Below are positions 8,813-16,761 of a stretch of DNA of 35,901 nt, in pieces. The DNA comes from an uncultured Dokdonia sp. (GTDB lineage: Bacteria; Bacteroidota; Bacteroidia; Flavobacteriales; Flavobacteriaceae), in contig CAJXSW010000018.1 in NCBI GenBank assembly GCA_913060645.1, positions 1-35,901 on the forward strand, in the 5' to 3' direction. A model generated the notes under the pieces. It was not told the DNA's origin. It saw only the letters and a program-made list of their open reading frames with translations, and did not search any database. The first letter of the stretch is position 1; each line of letters begins with the position of its first letter. Both the position numbers and the translations under genes were made by a program.

Positions 8813-10252
8813 ATGTTTTTTAACTCCCTAGACTTCGCCGTATTTCTTCCTATAGTTTTCATGCTTTATTGGTTTGTAACAAATAAAAACTTAGGTCTAC
8901 AGAACGCGCTAATTGTTGCTGCTAGTTATGTGTTTTATTGCTGGTGGGACTGGAGGTTTCTTGCACTTATCATTTTTAGTTCCCTAGTTGATTATTGTAT
9001 TGGTAGATTTTTAACTCAGGAAGAGCGTACGCCATGGCGTAAGCTATATCTATGGCTAAGCATTCTAGTGAATCTTGGCTTTCTTGGATTCTTTAAGTAT
9101 TATAATTTTTTTATTGATAATTTTATTGAAGCTTTTTCCTTCTTTGGAGCATCTATTCAACCTAATACGTTAAATATTATATTGCCCGTAGGGATTAGTT
9201 TTTACACGTTCCAAACATTAAGTTATACTATAGATGTTTATAAACGGAAATTAGAACCTACTCAGGATATTGTTTCCTTTCTAGCTTTTGTAAGCTTCTT
9301 CCCTCAGCTTGTAGCGGGCCCTATAGAAAGAGCAACAGATTTATTGCCGCAGTTCTATAAGAAACGCGAGTTTCATTATTCAAGGGCAGTTGACGGCTGT
9401 CGGCAAATTTTATGGGGACTTTTTAAAAAGGTCGTTATTGCAGATCAATGTGCACAGTATGCAAATGACATCTTTAACAACTCTACAGGCTACTCAGGCA
9501 GTACGTTAGTCATGGGAGCGCTATTTTTCACTTTCCAGATTTATGGAGACTTCTCAGGGTATTCAGACATAGCTATTGGGACCTCTAGGCTGTTTGGATT
9601 TGATTTAAAACAAAACTTTGCTACGCCATATTTTTCAAGAGACATCGCAGAGTTTTGGAGAAGCTGGCATATATCGTTGTCTACTTGGTTTAGAGACTAT
9701 CTCTATATTCCATTGGGAGGAAGTAGAGGAGGAACGTGGATGAAAGTGCGTAATACATTTATTATCTTCTTAGTAAGTGGCTTCTGGCACGGAGCAAATT
9801 GGACTTTCATTATTTGGGGATTACTTAATGCTATTTACTTTTTGCCATTATTACTTACAAATCGCAACCGGAATCACTTAGGTGTGGTGGCAACTAATAG
9901 CTATCTACCTTCTTTAAAAGAAGGGCTGAGTATATTAGGTACATTTGGAATCACTGTTTTTGCTTGGATTTTTTTTAGAGCGAACTCTTTGGGTCACGCC
10001 ATGGTATATATAGAAGATATCTTTTCAACGGGTTTGTTTGCATTACCTGAGATAAGACCTTCGGATCTTATTGTAACGATTATTATATTTATGAGCGTTG
10101 AGTGGTTAGGCAGAAGAGATAAGCACGCTCTTGAGAATATATTAGTGCAACGTTATCGTGTTGTGAAATGGTCTTTTTATTTACTATTATTTGCGCTAAT
10201 TTTAGTATATAGCAATGAATCAACTCAGGAATTTATTTATTTCCAATTTTAA
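8813..10252 (+). CDS. MBOAT family O-acyltransferase (AlgI-like)
   Basis: A 479-residue polytopic membrane O-acyltransferase of the MBOAT family, related to AlgI and DltB, which moves acyl groups (usually acetyl) across the membrane to exported polysaccharide. Seen: the N-terminal MFFNSLDFAVFLPIVFMLYW typical of AlgI-like proteins, the FFPQLVAGPIERA block (162-174), FWRSWHISLSTWFRDYLYIP (281-300), and the invariant catalytic-type His326 in GFWHGANWTFIIWG. About ten or more hydrophobic segments. It starts 4 bases after the previous stop, and its TAA overlaps the ATG of an SGNH-like gene, a pairing typical of MBOAT acetylation systems. The acceptor is presumably the glycan made by this locus. 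Confidence 0.92.
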   Translation: MFFNSLDFAVFLPIVFMLYWFVTNKNLGLQNALIVAASYVFYCWWDWRFLALIIFSSLVDYCIGRFLTQEERTPWRKLYLWLSILVNLGFLGFFKYYNFFIDNFIEAFSFFGASIQPNTLNIILPVGISFYTFQTLSYTIDVYKRKLEPTQDIVSFLAFVSFFPQLVAGPIERATDLLPQFYKKREFHYSRAVDGCRQILWGLFKKVVIADQCAQYANDIFNNSTGYSGSTLVMGALFFTFQIYGDFSGYSDIAIGTSRLFGFDLKQNFATPYFSRDIAEFWRSWHISLSTWFRDYLYIPLGGSRGGTWMKVRNTFIIFLVSGFWHGANWTFIIWGLLNAIYFLPLLLTNRNRNHLGVVATNSYLPSLKEGLSILGTFGITVFAWIFFRANSLGHAMVYIEDIFSTGLFALPEIRPSDLIVTIIIFMSVEWLGRRDKHALENILVQRYRVVKWSFYLLLFALILVYSNESTQEFIYFQF

Positions 10253-11154
10253 TGAAAAAATTTATCAAAACTATATTGATTTTTGCATTAATCTTTTTCA
10301 TAATTGATAAGGCCGCCTACTTCATTTTAGTGAAAACTAGTAAACTGCAATCAGATAAAAAACTAGAGAAGATTCTAGAGGGAGGAATGGATAAGGAACT
10401 TATTATTTTAGGTTCTAGTAGGGGAATAGGAAATCTTATTGGAGAACAACTAGAAAATGAAACAGGCCTTACTACATACAACCTATCTTATAGAGGGAGT
10501 GATATAAACTTTCAATCTTATATTTTCAAAAGCTACCTGCTGCATAATAGTGTACCTCAAGATTTATTTCTAGTAATCGATAATCCTGCTCTTTTGGATG
10601 CAGAGCCAGTCTTGTCTTTTAGATATGATCGTTTGTATCCATTGGCCCATTACAATGAAATAAATGACACGCTGATTAAGTTGAAAAAACACTCGATTGC
10701 TTCAAGATATATCTATTGTTTGAGATTACAGAGCTCTCAACTCAATTTTAATAAAATTAAACCTGTGAATAATTGGCTTATAGATGACTATGGGTCTCAA
10801 ATTCTTTATGGAAAATCTCTTTATATCACAAATATTTCATCAAAGCCTACTGATGACTATACTGTTGAAGAGGATGTTGAAAAAATTAACTCACTTAATC
10901 AAATTCAAGAGTTATGTCAAGAAAAAAATATTAAAATTCACTATATTTTCCCCCCTAACTTAAGCTCGTTTAACAAGGGGTTTTTAAAAAGATTTCTACA
11001 GCTTGTTCCTGATGATGTTAGTCTATTTATTTATGACGATAATAAATCAATATATAAAGATGAAAAGTATTTTTATGACGAATCTCATCTAAATAATAAA
11101 GGAGCCAAACTATTTACAAAAGATGTAAGTGACTTTATAAACAATAATAAATAG
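10252..11154 (+). CDS. SGNH-like membrane-anchored partner of the MBOAT acyltransferase
   Basis: A 300-residue protein with one N-terminal membrane segment (residues about 5-27) and a predicted periplasmic domain. The first block reads IILGSSRGIGN, where a Ser (55 or 56) would be the nucleophile, and near the end YDESHLNNKGAKLF gives the Asp276/His279 DxxH pair of SGNH hydrolase-type enzymes, followed by the usual LNNKGA. AlgX, AlgJ and PatB-type partners of MBOAT proteins use this fold to pass acetyl groups to polysaccharide. The overlap with the MBOAT gene (TAATG) supports the same role here. Family assignment comes from motifs only; overall similarity to a named protein is weak. Confidence 0.75.
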   Translation: MKKFIKTILIFALIFFIIDKAAYFILVKTSKLQSDKKLEKILEGGMDKELIILGSSRGIGNLIGEQLENETGLTTYNLSYRGSDINFQSYIFKSYLLHNSVPQDLFLVIDNPALLDAEPVLSFRYDRLYPLAHYNEINDTLIKLKKHSIASRYIYCLRLQSSQLNFNKIKPVNNWLIDDYGSQILYGKSLYITNISSKPTDDYTVEEDVEKINSLNQIQELCQEKNIKIHYIFPPNLSSFNKGFLKRFLQLVPDDVSLFIYDDNKSIYKDEKYFYDESHLNNKGAKLFTKDVSDFINNNK

Positions 11155-11263
11155 CTATTTTAATCACTACTTAAAATAAATTTTATCCGATGCAACGCTT
11201 TAATTTTAATTCCTATTTATTATATTGAAAAGAAAGTAATCTTGATTAAGTAATTGATAATGA

Positions 11264-11737
11264 TATTCCGTAAATGTTTTCTTTAACTTTTATGATCTTT
11301 TCAACGCAAAAAAAACTAATAAGTGGATATACCTTGCTCAGCGATTACAATTACGTCTCAAGTTTAAGAGATTTATAAAAAAATCTATGGGTCAATTGTA
11401 TGGAGGTAATACATATTGGTCTCTCACTAGAGAAGCTGTCCAATATGTGATAACTCACACTCAAGAAAATCCTAAATTTTTAAAGCGATTTAATTTTACA
11501 TTTTGTGCAGAAGAGATGTATTTTCAAACAGTGCTCATGAACTCAAGTTTTAAGGAATCTATTAACCATGATGACCTGCGGTATATGGATTGGGCTACGG
11601 GTAGAGGTGGAAACCCAGCTTTTCTAGATGAAACAGACTTTGAGAGTATCATAAGTAGTAAAAAACTATTCGCTCGTAAATTGAGTCAAGATAGAAATGC
11701 ACTCTTTGAGATGCTTAGTAAGTATAGACAGGAATAA
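11264..11737 (+). pseudogene. Core-2/I-branching (GT14-type) glycosyltransferase remnant
   Basis: An ATG at 11387 would give 116 residues, but the same frame continues upstream without an initiator to a TGA at 11261-11263. The extra codons (FFNFYDLFNAKK, then KFKRFIKKSM) still look like the same protein. Recognisable C-terminal features of the core-2/I-branching family are LYGGNTYWSLTREAVQYV, the acidic CAEEMYFQTVLMNS block and NHDDLRYMDWATGRGGNP. Full-length bacterial members are near 300 residues, so roughly the N-terminal half is missing. No typical start or spacing is present. I read it as a decayed gene; a short expressed fragment cannot be ruled out. The 109 bases before it (11155-11263) contain nothing callable. 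Confidence 0.72.
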
Positions 11738-11846
11738 AACCAATTGAGAAGTACAGTTTACTACAAGTATTTTAACCTAAAAATGCATACTTTTATCGGA
11801 TAAATAGTTAAGGCGGTGTTAAAGCTTTAACTACAACCCAACCACA

Positions 11847-13010
11847 ATGAAAAGCATCGGTTTTATACCCCTGCGTAAAGGCTCAAAAGGCATTCCAGGT
11901 AAAAACAAAAAGAAACTCCTAGGTCGCCCACTATTCTGCTGGGTCTTAGCTGAAGCTATAGCTTCACGTCTTGATACTATTTATATTTTTACAGATGATG
12001 AGGATATCATCGCTTTTGTAGAAAAGGAATATCACTGGACAAATAAAGTAAAAGCCGTACAACGTAGCGACGAGAGTGCTACAGATACTGCTTCTACAGA
12101 AATGGGGATGCAGGAGTTTGTAGCTGGTTTAAAAGAAGATTTTGATGTACTGTGTTTACTTCAAGCAACATCACCTTTTACAACTTATCAAGATATAAAT
12201 GCGTGCCTAGATGCAGTAGCGTCAGGTACGAATAATGATTCGGCTCTTACGGTGGTAAATACACACCGATTCACTTGGAATGCAGATGGAATACCTCAAA
12301 ATTATGATGTGTTTAATCGACCGCGTAGACAAGATTTTGATGGGTTACTTATTGAGAATGGAGCTTGCTATGTGACAACGCATGACGCTTTTCGCGAAAG
12401 CGGGAACAGAATCAGTGGTAAAATAGCTACGGTACACATGCCAGAGGATAGTCTTACAGAGATAGACACGCTGACCGACTGGAAAATCGTTGAGGAATTG
12501 CTAGCCGCTCGTTTAAAAACGAAAAAGCAAAGTAACCGAATTACACATCTTATACTTGATGTAGATGGTGTGTTTACAGATGGCTGTATTTATTATGGTG
12601 CAGAGGGCGAACTGATGAAAAAGTTTGATATGCGTGACGGTATGGGATTAGAAATTCTACGTCAATATGGGGTTGAGGTAATGGTGATGACTTCTGAGGA
12701 TTCTCAAATAGTAGCCAGCCGAATGAAGAAATTAAAAATTAAAGACGTGTTTTTAGGAGTGAAAGACAAGTATAGTCTACTTTCTAGAATTGCCACAGAT
12801 TGCGGGATTGATTTTTCTGAAATAGCATATATAGGTGATGACGTGAATGATCTTGCAAACATTTGTGCAGCAGGGTGGTCACTTACACCTGCAAATGCTA
12901 CGATGCCTATCAAGAACCACGCAGATATCATTTTACAAAACAATAGTGCAGAAGGAGCGATACGTGAGGCCTGTGACTTTATTATAAAATATAACAACCG
13001 ATATGAGTAA
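11847..13010 (+). CDS. neuA: CMP-nonulosonate (sialic acid-type) synthetase fused to KdsC-like HAD phosphatase
   Basis: A 387-residue bifunctional protein. Residues 1-225 form a cytidylyltransferase that activates a nonulosonic acid with CTP: FIPLRKGSKGIPGKN (6-20) is the nucleotide-binding loop, followed by LLQATSPFTTYQDI and ENGACYVTTHDAF. Residues 230-387 form a HAD phosphatase of the KdsC type: LDVDGVFTDG with Asp238 nucleophile and Asp240, MTSED (281-285), GVKDK and the acidic GDDVNDL (330-336). The phosphatase suggests that the synthase product is a 9-phosphate, as in the Bacteroides KDN and animal Neu5Ac routes. The synthase gene follows with an 8-base overlap. Which nonulosonate (Neu5Ac, KDN, Leg or Pse) cannot be settled. 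An altered palindrome lies at 12386-12402. Confidence 0.88.
   Translation: MKSIGFIPLRKGSKGIPGKNKKKLLGRPLFCWVLAEAIASRLDTIYIFTDDEDIIAFVEKEYHWTNKVKAVQRSDESATDTASTEMGMQEFVAGLKEDFDVLCLLQATSPFTTYQDINACLDAVASGTNNDSALTVVNTHRFTWNADGIPQNYDVFNRPRRQDFDGLLIENGACYVTTHDAFRESGNRISGKIATVHMPEDSLTEIDTLTDWKIVEELLAARLKTKKQSNRITHLILDVDGVFTDGCIYYGAEGELMKKFDMRDGMGLEILRQYGVEVMVMTSEDSQIVASRMKKLKIKDVFLGVKDKYSLLSRIATDCGIDFSEIAYIGDDVNDLANICAAGWSLTPANATMPIKNHADIILQNNSAEGAIREACDFIIKYNNRYE
12386..12402. repeat. Dispersed palindrome, altered copy with one extra T
   Basis: CGCTTTTCGCGAAAGCG: the 16-base palindrome with one T added in the left arm. It encodes part of DAFRESGNR in the cytidylyltransferase domain, so the two halves read as the AFAKA frame and then the RFRES frame. 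Confidence 0.8.
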
Positions 13011-13878
13011 TTACAAAACGCCTTATACAATTGCTGAAATAGGCGGAAACCATAAAGGCGATATGGAAATCGCAAAGGAGATGATTAAAGTAGCGGCAAT
13101 CTTCTGTAACGTAGATGCTGTGAAATTCCAGAAGCGACATAATATTGAACTTCTTACTAAAGAACAATATGAAGCACCACATCCTAACCCTGTAAATTCG
13201 TATGGAGACTCTTATGGAGCGCATAGAGAGTTTCTTGAGTTTGATGTGAATCAGCACGCAGAGCTTAAGGCTTTTTGTGAAGAGTTAGGCATTACCTATG
13301 CAACTTCGGTTTGGGATACAACGAGTGCAAAGGAAATTGCAGGGCTTCATCCAGAGTTTATAAAAATACCTAGTGCTTGTAATAACCATTACGAAATGCT
13401 AGGGTGGTTATGTGAGAATTACAAAGGGGAGATTCACTGCTCCACCGGGATGACTACTAGAGATGAGATAGAGGAACTAGTACAGTTTTTTGAAAAGCAT
13501 AACAGAGGTAAAGATCTAGTACTTTATAACTGTACATCTGGATATCCAGTACCCTTTCCAGATGTGTGTTTGCTGGATATTAAAACACTCATAGAAAAGT
13601 ATGGTGATCGTGTAAAGCACATCGGGTTTTCTGGTCACCACCTAGGCATTGCAGTAGACGTTGCTGCTTATACATTAGGAGCAAACATTGTAGAACGCCA
13701 CTATACACTAGATCGTACTTGGAAAGGTACAGATCACAGTGCATCACTAGAACCAGCAGGAATGAGAAAGCTTTCTAGAGATTTAAAGGCGGTATATCAA
13801 GCATTGGACTATAAAGCGACGGACATTTTACCTATTGAGCAAGTACAAAGAGATAAGTTGAAATATAGAAAGGTTTAA
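13003..13878 (+). CDS. neuB: NeuB-type nonulosonate synthase without SAF domain
   Basis: A 291-residue TIM-barrel enzyme that condenses phosphoenolpyruvate with a six-carbon amino sugar or mannose derivative (possibly 6-phosphorylated) to give a nonulosonic acid. Seen: YTIAEIGGNHKGD (8-20), AVKFQKR (39-45), IKIPSACNNHYE (120-131), STGMTTRDEIEEL (147-159), the metal-binding His in GFSGHHLG (208-215) and His233 in ERHYTLDR, and TDHSASLEP. Standard NeuB is about 340-350 residues with a C-terminal SAF (antifreeze-like) domain; this protein stops right after the barrel. The ATG lies inside the upstream gene (8-base overlap), so the two are coupled. No 2-epimerase gene is in the window, so the substrate must come from elsewhere. 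Confidence 0.87.
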   Translation: MSNYKTPYTIAEIGGNHKGDMEIAKEMIKVAAIFCNVDAVKFQKRHNIELLTKEQYEAPHPNPVNSYGDSYGAHREFLEFDVNQHAELKAFCEELGITYATSVWDTTSAKEIAGLHPEFIKIPSACNNHYEMLGWLCENYKGEIHCSTGMTTRDEIEELVQFFEKHNRGKDLVLYNCTSGYPVPFPDVCLLDIKTLIEKYGDRVKHIGFSGHHLGIAVDVAAYTLGANIVERHYTLDRTWKGTDHSASLEPAGMRKLSRDLKAVYQALDYKATDILPIEQVQRDKLKYRKV

Positions 13879-13927
13879 GGTAAATTAAGAGTCTTTGTTT
13901 AAGGCAAACTAACAAAAATTAGGAGTC

Positions 13928-14159
13928 GTCATTTCGACGGAGCATAGCGACGAGAAATCTCATCAGAGTAAGCAGAGAAGAGTGAGCATTGTATCTGAGC
14001 TTTTTACTTGAGCTAGATAATGCGATTTCTCCTTAGGTCGAAATGACAAAAGGCTAGAGCAAAGTGAAATCTCATCAGAGTAAGCAGAGAAGAGTAAGCA
14101 ATGTATTTTGAGCTTTTGCGTGAGCTAGATAATGTGATTTCTCCTTAGGTCGAAATGAC
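13928..14159. repeat. Tandem 112-base intergenic repeat with inverted-repeat ends
   Basis: This fills most of the 334-base gap 13879-14212. Unit 1 runs 13928-14047 and is bounded by GTCATTTCGAC (13928-13938) and its inverse GTCGAAATGAC (14037-14047); inside these, GAGAAATC and GATTTCTC also pair. Unit 2 (about 14055-14159) is offset by 112 bases, keeps the right end (14149-14159) and the shared core CTCATCAGAGTAAGCAGAG, but has lost the left inverted arm. Each unit could fold into a long imperfect hairpin. No coding frame is plausible. It resembles REP/MITE-like intergenic repeats of flavobacteria; that comparison is from memory. Confidence 0.85.
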
Positions 14160-14212
14160 AAAAGAATACAACCAAAAGAAACCTTATTACAGTAAGTAGC
14201 TGTATATGAAAT

Positions 14213-15619
14213 ATGATTAAAAAAAATAAAGTTTTTATTCTTTTCCCAGATGGTGTGGGCCTACGCAACTTTGCTTTTACTAAGTTTAAAGAAGTGGGAG
14301 AAGCGCAAGGATTTGATATCACTTACTGGAATAACACGATATTTTCGTTAGAAGAGGAATTGGGTTATAAAGAAGTGAAGATTGTGAACACAAAGATTCA
14401 CCCTAAAACACCTACACTTAGTCACGCAAGGAAGAGGGTAGAACTTGCGCTTTCGCGAAAGCGTGAAAAGGATCATGTCTATCCTACCTATCGTTTTCCA
14501 TTGCAGTGGGATAGTATAAAGAAAGCCTTAAAAAGTGCTTTTGTAAAGTATCACGAAACGTTTAGTGCCACACCAAAGGGATGGCAACGAATAATGAACC
14601 AAATGCAAGCCGCCGAACGATCTACTGTTCGCTACCAGGAGCTTAAAGCACAACTAGAAGAACACCGTCCAGATATTGTTTTTTGCACCACACAGCGCGC
14701 CACACAGGCCATTGCACCTATACTGGCTGCAAAAGATTTAGGAATCAAAACTGCGTGCTGGATATATAGTTGGGATAACCTGCCTAAGGGAATGACCACC
14801 ATAGAGACAGATTACTATTTTGTATGGTCTGAGTTGATGAAGGAGCAGCTCTTACAGTATTATCCAAAAACGAGCGAAGAGCAGATATTTGTAACGGGAA
14901 CTCCGCAGTTTGAGCCTCATTATGATAGTAGTATTTTGCTTTCGCGAAAGCAATTTTGTCTAGAGCATAACCTTAGCGAAGAGACACGATATATTTGTTT
15001 TTCTGGGGATGATCAAACCACGTCACCACTGGATCAATATTATCTAGAAGATACGGCAATTGCAGTAAGAAAATTGAGAGAAGAAGGTGAAGATATAGCC
15101 ATTGTGTATAGAAAGGTCCCTATTGACTTTTCGGGTAGATATGATGAGGTTTTGGCTAACTATAGTGATGTCATAACACCTATAGATCCTTTGTGGAAAC
15201 CAATGGGCTTACAATGGAATCAAGTGATGCCTACCAAAGAAGATTTTGCTTTATTAGTAAATACCTGTCACCACTGCGAGCTTGTGGTAAACATATGCTC
15301 GAGTATGGTGTTTGACTTTGTGGCTCACGATAAGCCTACAATCTATCCAAACTATGAGCAGCCACAACTTAAAAAAGGAATACGTGATATAGGACAGAAC
15401 TATAAATATGTACATTTTCGATCTATGCCAGATTATGATACAAGTGTCACTTGGGCAATGAATAAAGAAGATATTTATGATGGAATTAAAGGCTTACTTA
15501 ATGGTAGTCTTAACCCAGTGCCTATTACAAAAAGATGGTTTGGGATTGTAAATAAACCAGAACAACCTGAGAAGGCTAGTGAGCGTATTTGGGAAGGGAT
15601 ACATCAAATTCTTGATTAA
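14213..15619 (+). CDS. Putative GT-B glycosyltransferase, possible nonulosonate transferase
   Basis: A 468-residue protein I cannot place in a named family. Visible: an N-terminal strand KVFILFPDGVGLRNF, a stretch DIVFCTTQRATQAIAPILAAKDLGIKT (154-180) followed by WIYSWDNLPKG and a VWSELMKEQLLQYYP helix with VTGTPQFEPHYD, then YICFSGDDQTTS opening a second domain and CSSMVFDFVAHDKPTIYP near the end. This layout is that of GT-B enzymes similar to CDP-glycerol glycerophosphotransferases and some capsule transferases. It follows the nonulosonate genes, so I infer it may use the CMP-activated sugar; the sequence alone does not prove it. Two palindrome copies lie within it. No membrane segments seen. 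Confidence 0.6.
   Translation: MIKKNKVFILFPDGVGLRNFAFTKFKEVGEAQGFDITYWNNTIFSLEEELGYKEVKIVNTKIHPKTPTLSHARKRVELALSRKREKDHVYPTYRFPLQWDSIKKALKSAFVKYHETFSATPKGWQRIMNQMQAAERSTVRYQELKAQLEEHRPDIVFCTTQRATQAIAPILAAKDLGIKTACWIYSWDNLPKGMTTIETDYYFVWSELMKEQLLQYYPKTSEEQIFVTGTPQFEPHYDSSILLSRKQFCLEHNLSEETRYICFSGDDQTTSPLDQYYLEDTAIAVRKLREEGEDIAIVYRKVPIDFSGRYDEVLANYSDVITPIDPLWKPMGLQWNQVMPTKEDFALLVNTCHHCELVVNICSSMVFDFVAHDKPTIYPNYEQPQLKKGIRDIGQNYKYVHFRSMPDYDTSVTWAMNKEDIYDGIKGLLNGSLNPVPITKRWFGIVNKPEQPEKASERIWEGIHQILD
14448..14463. repeat. Dispersed palindrome, coding copy (frame LSRKR)
   Basis: Perfect CGCTTTCGCGAAAGCG in the gene at 14213-15619, read in the third possible frame as ALSRKR (residues 79-84). Confidence 0.92.
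14937..14952. repeat. Dispersed palindrome, second coding copy in the same gene
   Basis: TGCTTTCGCGAAAGCA: the 14-base core is intact but the outer C/G pair is replaced by the compensating pair T/A, so the palindrome is still perfect. Read as LLSRKQ. Confidence 0.9.
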
Positions 15620-16761
15620 TGCATATAGCCTATTTAACACCTGAGTATCCTCATCCTAAATTAGGCAATTCTGGGGGGATGGGAACAAGTATAAAGAACC
15701 TTGTGTCAGCTATAGTTTCCGAAGGACATCAAGTGAGTATGTTTATCTACGGTCAAAAAATAGATGAGGTTTTTACCGAAGGCGGAGTGATATTTCATGT
15801 TATAAAACAGAAGAGTTATGGGTATGGAGGGTTTTTTCTATACCGAAAACATATTAGTCGTTATTTAAACAAGTATTCAGATACCATAGATATTATAGAA
15901 GCACCTGATTGGACAGGGATCACGGCATTTATGAAGTTAAAGAAACCGTTGGTAATACGTTTTCACGGAAGTGATACCTATTTCTGTCATATCGAAGGAC
16001 GCTTACAAAAGAAGAAGAATGCTTATTTTGAAAAACAAGCAGTCAAAAAGGCAATTGGTTTTATAGCTCCAACTACTTTTGCGGGTGAAAAAAGTATGGA
16101 ACTCTTCAACTTGCCTAAGGATAAATTGAAAATCATTCATTATGGTCTAGAATTAGAGAAATTTAATAATGCGGATCCAGGGACATATGAAAAGTATCGC
16201 ATTCTTAATATAGGAACCTTGATAAGGAAAAAGGGCGTTTTCCAGCTTATAGAAGTCTTTAATAAATTGGTAGAGATAGAACCTAAGAGTACTTTGGTTT
16301 TTATAGGTGCAGATAGTGGTGATGTCCAAACAGGATCAATATCTACTTGGGAATTAATGAAAGATAAAATGACAGTAAAAGCTGCTGCTCGAATTTCTTA
16401 TTTGGGTAAAATACCTTATGAGGAAGTACAAGGGCAAATCAAGAAAGCACATGTTTGTGTATTTCCATCGCTTGCAGAAACTCTGGGAATGGTAACCATA
16501 GAATCTATGGCATTAAAGAAGGCAGTGGTTAATACTGATATAGGTTGGGCACGAGATTTAATTGATCATGGTGTTAATGGTTTTATGCATCATCCAGATG
16601 ATTTTAATGCCTATGTTCACACCATTAAAAATTTATTTGATGATCAAGAATTGGTAGAGAAAATAGGAGAAGCAGGTAGAGTAAAAACAGAAGAGCAGTT
16701 CGATATTAATAAAACAGTTCATCAAAATATAGCGTATTATAAAAGTATTTGTTCCTTATGA
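15619..16761 (+). CDS. Family 4 glycosyltransferase
   Basis: A 380-residue GT4 enzyme with clear features: HIAYLTPEYPHPKLGNSGGMGTS at the N-terminus with the glycine-rich loop, VIRFHGSDTYF in the middle, the second domain starting RILNIGTLIRKKGVFQLIE, and FPSLAETLGMVTIESMALKKA with the Glu-x7-Glu donor-binding pair. The N-terminal GGMGTSIKNL loop is reminiscent of glycogen synthase-like GT4 members, but the donor is unknown. Its ATG overlaps the previous TAA by one base and its TGA overlaps the next ATG by four. Confidence 0.88.
   Translation: MHIAYLTPEYPHPKLGNSGGMGTSIKNLVSAIVSEGHQVSMFIYGQKIDEVFTEGGVIFHVIKQKSYGYGGFFLYRKHISRYLNKYSDTIDIIEAPDWTGITAFMKLKKPLVIRFHGSDTYFCHIEGRLQKKKNAYFEKQAVKKAIGFIAPTTFAGEKSMELFNLPKDKLKIIHYGLELEKFNNADPGTYEKYRILNIGTLIRKKGVFQLIEVFNKLVEIEPKSTLVFIGADSGDVQTGSISTWELMKDKMTVKAAARISYLGKIPYEEVQGQIKKAHVCVFPSLAETLGMVTIESMALKKAVVNTDIGWARDLIDHGVNGFMHHPDDFNAYVHTIKNLFDDQELVEKIGEAGRVKTEEQFDINKTVHQNIAYYKSICSL

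Noticed and set aside
12704-13257. Two minus-strand open frames over the neuA/neuB junction
   Set aside because: They are antisense shadows of two strongly supported genes and show no coding features of their own.
13928-14159. CRISPR-like array
   Set aside because: There are only two units of about 112 bases with near-identical interiors and no spacer pattern; it is a tandem intergenic repeat.
14125-14322. Minus-strand open frame of 65 codons over the repeat
   Set aside because: It spans the tandem repeat and the start of a well-supported plus-strand gene, and the product has no recognisable features.
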